The translations under genes were made by a program, and so were the position numbers. From NCBI GenBank assembly GCA_030044395.1, contig JASHVW010000121.1, positions 1 through 8,555 on the forward strand: 8,555 nt of DNA. The letters run 5' to 3'. This document shows positions 1 to 6,170 of the stretch, piece after piece; position 1 is the first letter of the stretch; every line of letters starts with the position of its first letter. Source of the stretch: Verrucomicrobiia bacterium. GTDB taxonomy: Bacteria > Verrucomicrobiota > Verrucomicrobiia > Limisphaerales > UBA11358. The notes beneath the pieces were generated by a model. The model saw only the letters and a program-made list of their open reading frames with translations. It had not been told where the DNA came from and made no database searches.

Positions 1-110
1 TGAAAACCCTGTGACTGAGCCGAAACGACGCCAAAACCCAAAAAGACCGCTTCCCATTCCTTTCCCCCCGAGTGGCTACAGTATTTTTTAAACCGCTCAA
101 GCACGCCTGC
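1..110. other. Left-edge segment of undetermined coding status
   Basis: This stretch lies beyond the 3' end of the GH3 gene. Two weak coding readings are possible. On the minus strand an ATG at 57-55 opens a frame that stays open to the edge (19 codons, beginning MGSGLFGFWRR), with a G-rich run (GGGGGG then AAAGGA) directly upstream. On the plus strand a frame is open from base 2 to a TAA at 89-91 and would be a proline- and arginine-rich C-terminus. Neither resembles a family I recognise. No good terminator for the GH3 gene is visible: GAGTGG (70-75) and CCGCTC (93-98) pair poorly when read on the minus strand. Confidence 0.3.
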
Positions 111-2648
111 CTACGGCGCTACGGAGAAATCCTCGGTCAGTCTCACCTTCGATATTTGCCGGATGTCGCGCGACGAGGCGGCCACCTCGATCTCATACAC
201 TCCGGCATCCGCCTTCCATTGGTGACTTGGAACATCAAAATAGGCGAGGTCACGGGGTTGGATGGTGAAATGAACCGTTTTGGTTTCGCCCGGGAGGAGA
301 GCGACTTTCGAGAAACCCTTCAACTCGCGCACGGGTTTGTCAATTTTGGGGTGGAGATCGTGAATGTAAAGCTGCACGACTTCCTCGCCTGCGCGCCTGC
401 CCGTATTGGTGATTTCCGCAGTGGCCTCCACGCTCCCGCCCGGAGCCATTGACGCGTTTGAAAGTTTCAGGTCCCTGAATTTGAAAGTGGTGTAGGACAA
501 CCCATAACCAAACGGGAAAAGCGGCTGGATGCCGGCCTTGTCAAAATGCCGGTAGCCCACATAAATGCCCTCGGCATAGTGAACCTGGCCATGCTGGCCA
601 GGGAAATTGCCCGCGTCGGGATAATCATCACGGCTCGCGCCCAGGGTGGTGGGAAGGCGCCCGGAGGGATCGACGTCTCCGAACAAAATGGCTGCGATGG
701 CGGCGCCGCCTTCTTCTCCAGGATACCAGCCTTCGATGACTCCGGGCACCTGTTTCAACCAGTTGGTCATGATAACGGGGGTCCCGTTGTTCATCACGAC
801 AATGGTCTTTTTGTTGACGGCAGCGATGGCGCGAATCAACGCCGCCTGGTCGTGCGGCAAGTCCATCGAGGGACGGTCGTTGCCTTCGCCATCGGTGCCA
901 TCCGTGGAAACACAGACCACGGCAACGTCGGAATTTTTTGCGGCGGCGATGGCGTCGCCGTAGGGCACTGCTTCCGGAAGCCGCCAACCCAGGCGCGCGA
1001 CATAATCGCCGCCAGCCTGGAAATATTCAATCCGCAGATCATAAGGTTTGCCGGCTTCAAGAGAGATCTTGGTGTCCATGGCTGTGGCAGGCTCCTTGAC
1101 CCAATTATCAATCAGGGTTTTCCCATCCAAAAAGAGACGATAACCATCGTCACCGGTGAAGGTGAGATGATAGTCGCCACTGACGGGGACGACGAGCCTG
1201 GCCGTCCACCGGACACTGAAATATGTGGTCGGAAAACCAGGAGCGATGGAACTTTGGTTTTCAATGTCAATTTCCGGGTCCACGCGCACGAGCGACGGGG
1301 AGCCTGCGAGGTCAGGGTTTCTGTAATATTCGGCGTGGAATCCATGTACTGCGGGATCATCCGGCACGGTGACGTCCGAAACGGGCAATGGGACGCCGTC
1401 TATCCCGGCGGCAGCGTAGCGGACGGTGATGGCATCGCCAGCCGATTGCCGGATGCCATCGAGCAACTCCACTGTTTGGAATGGCTGCACTCCCGGGCTG
1501 CCCAGCGCGCCGACCTGGAGATGACGGGCAGGCTCGCCAATGACGGCGATGGAGTGGATGCGATTCCGGTCCAACGGCAGGACATTCCGTTGGTTTTTCA
1601 AGAGGACGATTCCCTTTTCCGCCGCTTCCAACGCGAGCTGCTGGTGCGCGGGAGAATTGACCTGGCTGGCGTCCGGATGCATCGGACCATCAAGCAAACC
1701 GACGCGGATGATTGTCCGCAAGATGCGATGGACCGAATCATCCACAGCGGCCTGAGTGACGGTTCCGCCGGCCAGGGCGGCTTTGAGGGCTGGCACATTC
1801 ATGTTTTCGCCGGTGGGCATCTCCAAATCGTTGCCCGCCTGGACGGCAGCGGTCTCATGAACGGCCCCCCAGTCCGACATGACCAACCCGTCAAAACCCC
1901 ATTCGTGCTTCAAGATTTCCGTGAGCAAAAAGGGATTGGCACTGCAATGGGCGCCATTGACCTGGTTGTACGCGTCCATTACACACCCAACTTTTCCCTC
2001 TTTCACCGCCGCCTCGAAAGCGGGAAGGTAAATTTCCCGGAGGGCGCGTTCGCCCACGATGACATTCACGTAGCTCCGGTCAACTTCCTCATTGTTGCAG
2101 ACGAAATGTTTTACACACGCAGAAATGCCGGTGCTTTGCAGCCCCTGGATGAAATGGACGGCCATTTGCGCGGCGAGACAGGGATCCTCGCTGAAGTACT
2201 CGGCATTGCGTCCGCCCAATGGCGAACGTTGAATGTTCACGGCAGGCCCCAGCATGACCTGAACCCCGGAGCCTTTGTTGCGCCCTTCGTCGCCGATGGC
2301 CTGTCCGATGCGCCACAGCAAATTCGTGTCCCAGGATGAAGCCATCAAGACTCCTGCCGGAAATGCGGTGGCGGGACCCAAGGTGCTGTCCTGACCGCCG
2401 CGGACGCCCTGGCCGGCATCGGCCATCGCCATGGCGGGAACGCCGAGCCGCGGGATGGGTTGGGTCGTGAAACCAGTCCCGCCCAGCAGCGACAATTTTT
2501 CGTCCTCGGTCAGCCGGCCAAACAGATCGTCCACGCGCTGTTCGAGAGGCGCGTGGGGGTCCATATAAACGGGCCCCGTCTGGGCCAAACCGTTTTGGAG
2601 TGGCAAAAAAATGAACAGAATTGGTGCGAACAAAGTCAGCCGTTTCAT
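111..2648 (-). CDS. Secreted GH3 beta-glucosidase-type glycoside hydrolase with inserted PA14 domain
   Basis: The gene encodes 845 residues. Family 3 enzymes remove terminal beta-linked sugars (beta-glucosidase, beta-xylosidase and similar) by a retaining mechanism. The first ~23 residues (MKRLTLFAPILFIFLPLQ, then NGLAQ) form a signal peptide, so the enzyme should be periplasmic, lipid-free and possibly exported further. Visible parts in order: the N-terminal GH3 barrel with the KHF motif near residues 181-183; the nucleophile Asp259 in VMSDWGAVH; the start of the C-terminal alpha/beta domain (GIVLLKN, about 347); a PA14 domain at about 436-558 (FHAEYYR, then GDDGYRLFLDG); the probable acid/base Glu588 in GTDGEGNDRPSMDLP; and a fibronectin-III-like tail from about 741 (GEEVVQLYIHD, PVRELKGF). 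The frame stays open upstream to an ATG at 2849, but I chose 2648 because it puts the signal peptide at the N-terminus. An ATG at 2678 is the main alternative. No start has a convincing Shine-Dalgarno. The true substrate cannot be read from sequence; PA14 in GH3 enzymes is known to affect substrate chain-length preference. Confidence 0.95.
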   Translation of the reverse strand: MKRLTLFAPILFIFLPLQNGLAQTGPVYMDPHAPLEQRVDDLFGRLTEDEKLSLLGGTGFTTQPIPRLGVPAMAMADAGQGVRGGQDSTLGPATAFPAGVLMASSWDTNLLWRIGQAIGDEGRNKGSGVQVMLGPAVNIQRSPLGGRNAEYFSEDPCLAAQMAVHFIQGLQSTGISACVKHFVCNNEEVDRSYVNVIVGERALREIYLPAFEAAVKEGKVGCVMDAYNQVNGAHCSANPFLLTEILKHEWGFDGLVMSDWGAVHETAAVQAGNDLEMPTGENMNVPALKAALAGGTVTQAAVDDSVHRILRTIIRVGLLDGPMHPDASQVNSPAHQQLALEAAEKGIVLLKNQRNVLPLDRNRIHSIAVIGEPARHLQVGALGSPGVQPFQTVELLDGIRQSAGDAITVRYAAAGIDGVPLPVSDVTVPDDPAVHGFHAEYYRNPDLAGSPSLVRVDPEIDIENQSSIAPGFPTTYFSVRWTARLVVPVSGDYHLTFTGDDGYRLFLDGKTLIDNWVKEPATAMDTKISLEAGKPYDLRIEYFQAGGDYVARLGWRLPEAVPYGDAIAAAKNSDVAVVCVSTDGTDGEGNDRPSMDLPHDQAALIRAIAAVNKKTIVVMNNGTPVIMTNWLKQVPGVIEGWYPGEEGGAAIAAILFGDVDPSGRLPTTLGASRDDYPDAGNFPGQHGQVHYAEGIYVGYRHFDKAGIQPLFPFGYGLSYTTFKFRDLKLSNASMAPGGSVEATAEITNTGRRAGEEVVQLYIHDLHPKIDKPVRELKGFSKVALLPGETKTVHFTIQPRDLAYFDVPSHQWKADAGVYEIEVAASSRDIRQISKVRLTEDFSVAP

Positions 2649-2723
2649 GAATGGTGGCAGTCTGAGCAAATGATTCATGGATGACAAGCCAATAAGAGGC
2701 AGGCCGATTTGCAAATGAATTTG

Positions 2724-2745
2724 CGATGCGTGGCGCAGCGCATCG
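2724..2745 (-). repeat. Hairpin in the GH3 upstream region
   Basis: CGATGCG (2724-2730) and CGCATCG (2739-2745) are perfect 7-base complements around an 8-base loop. The element sits 76-97 bases upstream of the chosen GH3 start, 8 bases from the palindrome ATTTGCAAAT (2707-2716). It could be a leader RNA hairpin or a protein-binding site. It would lie inside the coding sequence if the longer start at 2849 were real. Confidence 0.5.
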
Positions 2746-2867
2746 ACGGCACATAATTGCACAAACGAAGCAGGAATTTGTCGCCAGACCGGGGCGAGGA
2801 TTGAATGCGCTCCACTATTCGACGAGCCGTCAAGAAATAGCCTTTCCAACCTGACTTGTTCTTTTAT

Positions 2868-2942
2868 CGGCTGGCGGCGTTGCTCGCTCGTTAGCCGGCC
2901 TCGTCGGGACGGATATGCCCCTCGCTCGCGCCTTGCCAGCCG
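2868..2942. repeat. REP-like intergenic stem-loop element
   Basis: CGGCTGGC (2868-2875) and GCCAGCCG (2935-2942) are perfect 8-base complements bounding about 59 GC-rich bases. Inside, CTCGCTCG occurs twice in direct orientation (2883-2890 and 2921-2928), and GCCGGC forms a small palindrome near 2894. GC-rich, self-complementary elements of this size between divergent genes resemble dispersed repetitive palindromic elements. Only one copy is in the window, so dispersal is inference. Confidence 0.4.
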
Positions 2943-3014
2943 CCAAAATTCCAGCGCCAGATTTGAAAATCTTATTTCTTGAATGCAAATAAGCTACTAA
3001 TGCGCAACGTGTTG

Positions 3015-3026
3015 TGACAGTTGTCA
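3015..3026. promoter_or_regulatory. Inverted repeat TGACA-GT-TGTCA, possible operator
   Basis: TGACA (3015-3019) and TGTCA (3022-3026) are perfect complements separated by two bases. The repeat sits in AT-rich DNA about 105 bases upstream of the response regulator start, and the minus-strand reading contains a consensus -35-like TTGACA (3027-3022). It could be a transcription-factor site for either divergent gene. I cannot assign a regulator. Confidence 0.3.
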
Positions 3027-3058
3027 ATCAAAAGGCTTAAAGATCGATTAAAAATGAT

Positions 3059-3087
3059 TTGCACCAACGGGATTCTTTGCCTATTTT
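3059..3087 (+). promoter_or_regulatory. Candidate promoter for the first response regulator
   Basis: TTGCAC (3059-3064) and TATTTT (3082-3087) are spaced by 17 bases, with the -10-like element 44 bases before the ATG. The -10 matches four of six consensus positions and the -35 three of six, so this is only a plausible sigma-70-type site. It would give a leader of about 38 bases containing the Shine-Dalgarno GGAAG (3120-3124). Confidence 0.3.
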
Positions 3088-3131
3088 AGTTCACAGTTTT
3101 GGAGAAATAAATCGGGCACGGAAGAAACTTT

Positions 3132-3599
3132 ATGATCGAAGAGACGCCTGCTAAAAGCATCCAGAAAAGGATTCTTGTCATTGATGATAACGAAATCATC
3201 TTGAAGACTGTTTCCATCAAGTTACAGAAGGCCGGGTTTCAAGTATTTACGGCGATCAACGCGTCGAGAGGCGTCGAGCTGGCGCGCAAGGAAATTCCGG
3301 ACATGATTCTGCTGGATATCGGGTTCCCACTCGGGACGGTGGGAAACCGGGTCGTGGACGGATTTACGGGCGTGTTGTGGGACGGGTTCCGCATAATGGA
3401 TTGGCTTCACAACGTGGAGGAAACGAAAAATATCCCGATCGTTATCATCAGCGGCATGGATGACGATAAAAACAAGCAACGCGCCAACGCCGGCGGGGTG
3501 CTGGCGTTTTTTCCAAAACCACTCAATTTCGATGAAATGCTGAAAGTGGTCCGCTCGGCCCTGGCCGCACAGCCGGATGAGACGGTGCCGGCGAATTGA
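3132..3599 (+). CDS. Receiver-only response regulator with enlarged loop after the phospho-Asp
   Basis: This is a 155-residue stand-alone CheY-like receiver. Such proteins are phosphorylated on Asp by a partner kinase and signal through protein contacts rather than DNA binding. Visible features: the acidic pair Asp18-Asp19 in LVIDDNE, phospho-acceptor Asp62 in LLDIGFP, the switch Ser107 in VIISGMD, and the invariant Lys129 in FFPKPL. There is no output domain; only about 15 residues follow the last helix. Between Asp62 and the usual helix-3 Asp-Gly (here WDGFRIMDWL, Asp84-Gly85) there are about 15 more residues than in a typical receiver, rich in Gly and Val. The ATG at 3132 is preceded by GGAAG (3120-3124) at 7-base spacing. 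No histidine kinase gene lies nearby, so it is an orphan; its pathway cannot be inferred. Confidence 0.9.
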   Translation: MIEETPAKSIQKRILVIDDNEIILKTVSIKLQKAGFQVFTAINASRGVELARKEIPDMILLDIGFPLGTVGNRVVDGFTGVLWDGFRIMDWLHNVEETKNIPIVIISGMDDDKNKQRANAGGVLAFFPKPLNFDEMLKVVRSALAAQPDETVPAN

Positions 3600-3702
3600 A
3601 GTAGTGCGAAGTGGGTAAAGAGGAAGGGAGCGGAAAGAGGAAAGCCCTGCGGGTAAACTGGAATCCCTCCGCCGGCCTGTTTTTCACACACGCTGGCAGC
3701 GA

Positions 3703-3795
3703 CCTCCGGCAAAACCGTAGGCTTGGAAAAGTGAGAGCGGCTCAAGGCCGCTCGGCCCTTCGGGCAAGATCGAACGCGGCTTCGAAGCCTCGATC
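3703..3795. repeat. Cluster of four successive hairpins
   Basis: Four inverted repeats follow one another in 93 bases. CCTCCGG (3703-3709) pairs with CCGTAGG (3715-3721) with one mismatch. GAGCGGC (3735-3741) pairs perfectly with GCCGCTC (3747-3753). GCCC (3755-3758) pairs with GGGC (3762-3765). GATCGA (3768-3773) pairs with TCGATC (3790-3795), enclosing the perfect palindrome GGCTTCGAAGCC (3778-3789), with four unpaired bases on the 5' side. The cluster starts about 100 bases after the response regulator stop. It may act as a transcription end, a structured RNA or a dispersed repeat; no T-run follows any stem. Confidence 0.5.
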
Positions 3796-4226
3796 TCCAA
3801 AAAGGAACGCACTTGGGCAGCATGAACCTTCGCTTCGTGCTTGCGTCTTGGACCGCGACCGCAGGCGCGGGATCATTTTCAGCGCCGCCGCCACTCCCAG
3901 AGCGCAAGAGGACTGACGCACTCCAAAACCGCGCGGTTGATCCGTCCTGAATGGATCCCTGAACGCCCCTTTCCACACACATCCGGAATTGTCAGACTTT
4001 GCGATCCCCCCGGCAGAGACGGAGGGTTTCTGGTTGAACCAAACAGATTCAGCAATAAGCCATTCGTATTTTCCGAAGAATTCGGTCCACGTTCAGACTT
4101 CGGTGCGGGTTAGCATTAGTTTGCAATATGCGCGCTGTTCGGGCGTGAATAATGCAAGGTGTTGATTGCAAATAGCTTGAGAAGCCTTTGGAAATTCGGG
4201 GTGGTTTCTACAATTTTCTGCTGAAT

Positions 4227-4256
4227 TTGCAGTATTTTGAGATTGGTCTGTTAATT
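4227..4256 (+). promoter_or_regulatory. Weak candidate promoter for the small hypothetical gene
   Basis: TTGCAG (4227-4232) and TTAATT (4251-4256) are separated by 18 bases in AT-rich sequence. This would put the transcription start within roughly 15 bases of the chosen ATG at 4278, giving a very short leader. That fits the absence of a Shine-Dalgarno there but is otherwise weak support. Confidence 0.2.
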
Positions 4257-4277
4257 GCTCAAAACAATGTTTTCGTG

Positions 4278-4649
4278 ATGTCGCGGAAGTTCAAATCGCA
4301 AGAGTCTGAGCATGAAGAGCCAGAGCATATTGACGTGCTCCGGGCGGCAATTCAATTAAAGCACCAGTGCAAACCCAACCACCGCGAATCAGTTTTCGTC
4401 CATGAAATGATGGAGGGACAAAAGACCATATGGAAAGGGAGCGTTGAGGTGTTCGATTTAAGCGGGCATAGGGATGCCAAAACCTGTTATGCCTGGCGGC
4501 ACATAGAGAACAATGGTGAGGTGAGGATTTTGACCGTTTTAGGGAGTTATTTGATTGACTCGCCCCAGCGAGCCGTCCAAGCGGCAATTTTTATGGACAT
4601 GCAACCGGCCCCCTCCCCCGCAAAATCGCGAGACCGGGTCAAACCGTAA
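4278..4649 (+). CDS. Small conserved-looking hypothetical protein, function unknown
   Basis: I do not recognise a characterised family. From the ATG at 4278 the product has 123 residues. The N-terminal ~30 residues are charged and probably helical (MSRKFKSQESEHEEPEHIDV). A compact alternating hydrophobic region follows (about residues 36-104) containing SVFVHEMMEG, IWKGSVEVFDLSGH and CYAWRH, which looks like a small beta-rich fold. The last ~15 residues are proline- and charge-rich and probably disordered. There is no signal peptide or membrane segment, so it should be cytosolic. The frame extends upstream to a TTG at 4188, but that part lies in AT-rich sequence and encodes an unlikely Phe/Leu/Asn-rich leader. 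No Shine-Dalgarno is seen at either start. The gene stands alone and converges with the AsmA-like gene. Coding is supported by good amino-acid composition and unbroken length; a role cannot be given. Confidence 0.7.
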   Translation: MSRKFKSQESEHEEPEHIDVLRAAIQLKHQCKPNHRESVFVHEMMEGQKTIWKGSVEVFDLSGHRDAKTCYAWRHIENNGEVRILTVLGSYLIDSPQRAVQAAIFMDMQPAPSPAKSRDRVKP

Positions 4650-4855
4650 CCGGGCACGTTAGGCGTGTTTGTCAATGATGCATATGCAAAGCTCAGACCG
4701 ATAAGAGAGGTCTTAAGTTGAGGGTTGGATTTGAAAAAAAGGGAACGAGTCGAATCGCCTCCTCTTCGCTGCTGTCTTGTCCCATCGGACGCCACTTATG
4801 GCCGGAATCTCCGGGCGCAATGGACGGGGCACGGCTGGGAATGCCACACTCCGGA
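4650..4855. other. Convergent intergenic region with a small hairpin
   Basis: These 206 bases separate the 3' ends of two converging genes, so transcription from both sides should end here. CCGGA-ATC-TCCGG (4802-4814) forms a 5-base hairpin, and AGACC/GGTCT bracket a 9-base loop near 4696-4714. TGCATATGCA (4679-4688) is a perfect palindrome. None has the T-run of a standard intrinsic terminator. A plus-strand frame across this area continues as the antisense of the AsmA-like gene and is not called. Confidence 0.5.
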
Positions 4856-5623
4856 TTATTTTCCGAGGAGATTGCCGAAGGCTTTTTTCACGCTGTTGAC
4901 GCCTTGTTTGCCGAGATTTTCGGCGGCGCCGCCGAGGTTGTTGGCCCGGCTGGTGACCGCCGTGACCGTAGAAGTGGTGATGGCTTGAAGGATCTGGCGC
5001 GTCAAATCGGTGATCGTGATGCCGCCGGCGCCCTGACCCAGGTTGGTAAGATGGATTTCGGGCAGGGAGAGATTGGGGATGGAAACTTGCTTGCCACCGA
5101 AGAGGATGATGGCGCCGTTGACTTTAGCACCGGAGATGACGAGGTCGTCCACTTCATATTTTTTTGGCGGCCTAGGATTGCCGACGGCATTGGTGACAGT
5201 GGGGCCGCCGGACCTTTCGGAGCCATTGACATTGTCGAGAATGGCGCTGAGATTATTGCCATCCAATCCGCCTTCAAAGGTGATTTCCGGGGATTCGATT
5301 CTGACGAAGCGAATTCTGGTTTTCTGGGAGAAGACGGTGGTGGGATCAATGGCGGCGCCGATGGCACCGATGCTGATCGCTTGAGGGGATTGGTAACCTT
5401 TGGGATTGCCGACGACCAACCCTTTGATATGAGCGGAAGCGTTGAGCAGGCCGATATGCACCGCATCCACGGTGACGGTGACTCCCGTGATTTTGGGGCC
5501 GTAAGTTTCCACGCCGGTTTTGACGATTCGGTCCAGGTTCGAAACGAGGACGACGGCGGCGATGACAACGGCGGCCACCACCACAATGGTGATGCCCCGA
5601 GTAATTCTTTGTGATCGGGTCAT
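4856..5623 (-). CDS. Membrane-anchored AsmA-like protein, short form
   Basis: This is a 255-residue protein with one N-terminal membrane helix (about residues 11-29, ITIVVVAAVVIAAVVLV) after a short positive segment, so most of the chain should face the periplasm. The body resembles the N-terminal part of AsmA-family proteins: VDAVHIGLLNASAHIKGLVV, the NPKGY motif (73-77), and RIESPEITFEGGLDGNNLSA (108-127). Larger AsmA/TamB-type proteins form elongated beta structures that help move lipids or assemble the outer membrane. This one is much shorter than classical AsmA (over 600 residues) and ends in a Gly/Asn/Lys tail that may form an amphipathic helix (230-255). The ATG at 5623 has a Shine-Dalgarno AGGA (5631-5628) in the 10-base gap after the upstream response regulator stop, indicating co-transcription with it. 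The family call is from recognisable sequence style; its role here is inference. Confidence 0.8.
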   Translation of the reverse strand: MTRSQRITRGITIVVVAAVVIAAVVLVSNLDRIVKTGVETYGPKITGVTVTVDAVHIGLLNASAHIKGLVVGNPKGYQSPQAISIGAIGAAIDPTTVFSQKTRIRFVRIESPEITFEGGLDGNNLSAILDNVNGSERSGGPTVTNAVGNPRPPKKYEVDDLVISGAKVNGAIILFGGKQVSIPNLSLPEIHLTNLGQGAGGITITDLTRQILQAITTSTVTAVTSRANNLGGAAENLGKQGVNSVKKAFGNLLGK

Positions 5624-5633
5624 GCGATCCTAT

Positions 5634-6014
5634 TCATCGTTTTGCGAGTTTTTGTATCGTGTCAACAAACTCGCGTATTTGATACGGTTTGGCAAGAAAA
5701 AGGTCCGGTTTAACGGGTTCGTCCGCAAAGATGGTTTCATCCACGGTTCCGCTGATGAGGATGAATTTCTGGCGTGGGTTGATGCAGCGGCATTCGCGGA
5801 CTAAATCCATGCCATTCATGGTTGTCATTGCGTAGTCGGTGACAATGACTTCGGGCATGGCGGCGGGATAATCGAGAAGGGCCTTTTTAGGGTCGCGATA
5901 GGTACACACGATGAAGTCTGTGGCCACGAGGGCGGACCTGGCCAAATCGAGGATCAAAGGTTCGTCATCCACGATAAATATCGTGACCGGTTTATTTGCA
6001 TCAGGGGCGCTCAT
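5634..6014 (-). CDS. Receiver-only response regulator upstream of the AsmA-like gene
   Basis: This is a 126-residue stand-alone CheY-like receiver. It has the acidic pair Asp16-Asp17 in FIVDDEP, phospho-acceptor Asp60 in VTDYAMTTMNGMDL, switch Ser88 in ILISGT, and Lys109 in FLAKPY. The chain ends straight after the last helix (IQKLAKR), so there is no output domain. Unlike the other receiver in this window, the loop after the phospho-acceptor has the usual length. I chose the ATG at 6014; the frame extends two codons to a TTG at 6020, which is less likely. The Shine-Dalgarno is weak (TTTGAGA just before the ATG). It is the first gene of a two-gene unit with the AsmA-like gene, and it is divergent from the DUF4912 gene, with about 156 bases between starts. 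No cognate kinase is nearby. Confidence 0.92.
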   Translation of the reverse strand: MSAPDANKPVTIFIVDDEPLILDLARSALVATDFIVCTYRDPKKALLDYPAAMPEVIVTDYAMTTMNGMDLVRECRCINPRQKFILISGTVDETIFADEPVKPDLFLAKPYQIREFVDTIQKLAKR

Positions 6015-6101
6015 TCTCAAAGGGTGTGGTTATCAAATACTTATTTTCCCGAGGTTGGCAAGTAAGTTTTGAGAAAAAGTTATTCACAAGCGAGATTTCC
6101 A

Positions 6102-6128
6102 TTGCGCATAAATGTTTCTGGCTATAAT
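6102..6128 (+). promoter_or_regulatory. Candidate promoter for the DUF4912-GH57 cluster
   Basis: A perfect -10 hexamer TATAAT lies at 6123-6128, 43 bases before the DUF4912 ATG. The best -35-like element, TTGCGC (6102-6107), gives a short 15-base spacer, so the -35 assignment is weak. The surrounding sequence is AT-rich. The implied leader of about 36 bases contains the Shine-Dalgarno GAGGG (6157-6161). Confidence 0.5.
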
Positions 6129-6170
6129 ATTAGATGTTGAAGGTGATGCCAAAAGCGAGGGATATGCGGT

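Larger units (their letters stand above)
2649..3131. other. Divergent intergenic region between GH3 and response regulator genes
   Basis: These 483 bases separate two divergent genes and must carry the upstream control of both. The half nearest the GH3 gene is GC-rich and structured: a palindrome ATTTGCAAAT (2707-2716), a hairpin (2724-2745), a short inverted repeat GACG-AGC-CGTC (2821-2831) and a larger stem-loop element (2868-2942). From about 2945 to 3131 the sequence becomes clearly AT-rich, as expected for promoters. A 65-codon minus-strand frame at 2830-3027 covers the stem-loop element but has arginine/alanine-rich, non-protein-like composition, so I do not call it. No strong minus-strand promoter for the GH3 gene is evident; a TTGACG at about 2837-2832 (minus) has no good -10 partner. 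Confidence 0.7.
3600..4277. other. Gene-free, hairpin-rich intergenic region
   Basis: I find no convincing gene in these 678 bases. The open frames are short, overlap on both strands and are arginine/alanine/serine-rich. The first ~350 bases are GC-rich and hold several inverted repeats (listed separately). Further on, AACCGCGCGGTT (3927-3938) is a perfect palindrome, TGGTT-G-AACCA lies at 4031-4041, and CCGAA-GAA-TTCGG forms a small hairpin at 4073-4085. From about 4100 the sequence becomes AT-rich and probably holds the promoter of the next gene. No intrinsic terminator with a T-run follows the response regulator; the hairpins may serve that purpose. A small RNA gene or a decayed repeat or gene remnant is possible. 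Confidence 0.55.

Noticed and set aside
70..98. Possible terminator hairpin for the GH3 gene (GAGTGG / CCGCTC)
   Set aside because: Read on the minus strand, which is the relevant one, the stem contains a C-A mismatch and a 17-base loop, with no T-run after it.
546..2339. 597-codon open frame on the plus strand
   Set aside because: It lies wholly antisense to the well-supported GH3 gene. Its translation is Gly/Asp/His-rich without domains, as expected from the complement of GC-biased codons.
2830..3027. 65-codon minus-strand frame in the divergent intergenic region
   Set aside because: It overlaps the palindromic element, has low-complexity Arg/Ala composition and lacks a ribosome site; better explained as a repeat.
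3611..3916. 101-codon plus-strand frame downstream of the first receiver
   Set aside because: It is Arg/Ala/Ser-rich and spans the successive hairpins; no protein-like hydrophobic pattern is visible.
3407..3982. 191-codon minus-strand frame after the first receiver
   Set aside because: It runs antisense into the receiver gene and through the hairpin cluster, with Ser/Arg/Ala-rich composition and no domain signal.
4718..5614. 298-codon open frame on the plus strand
   Set aside because: It is antisense to the AsmA-like gene, extremely Gly/Asp-rich, and has no recognisable motif.
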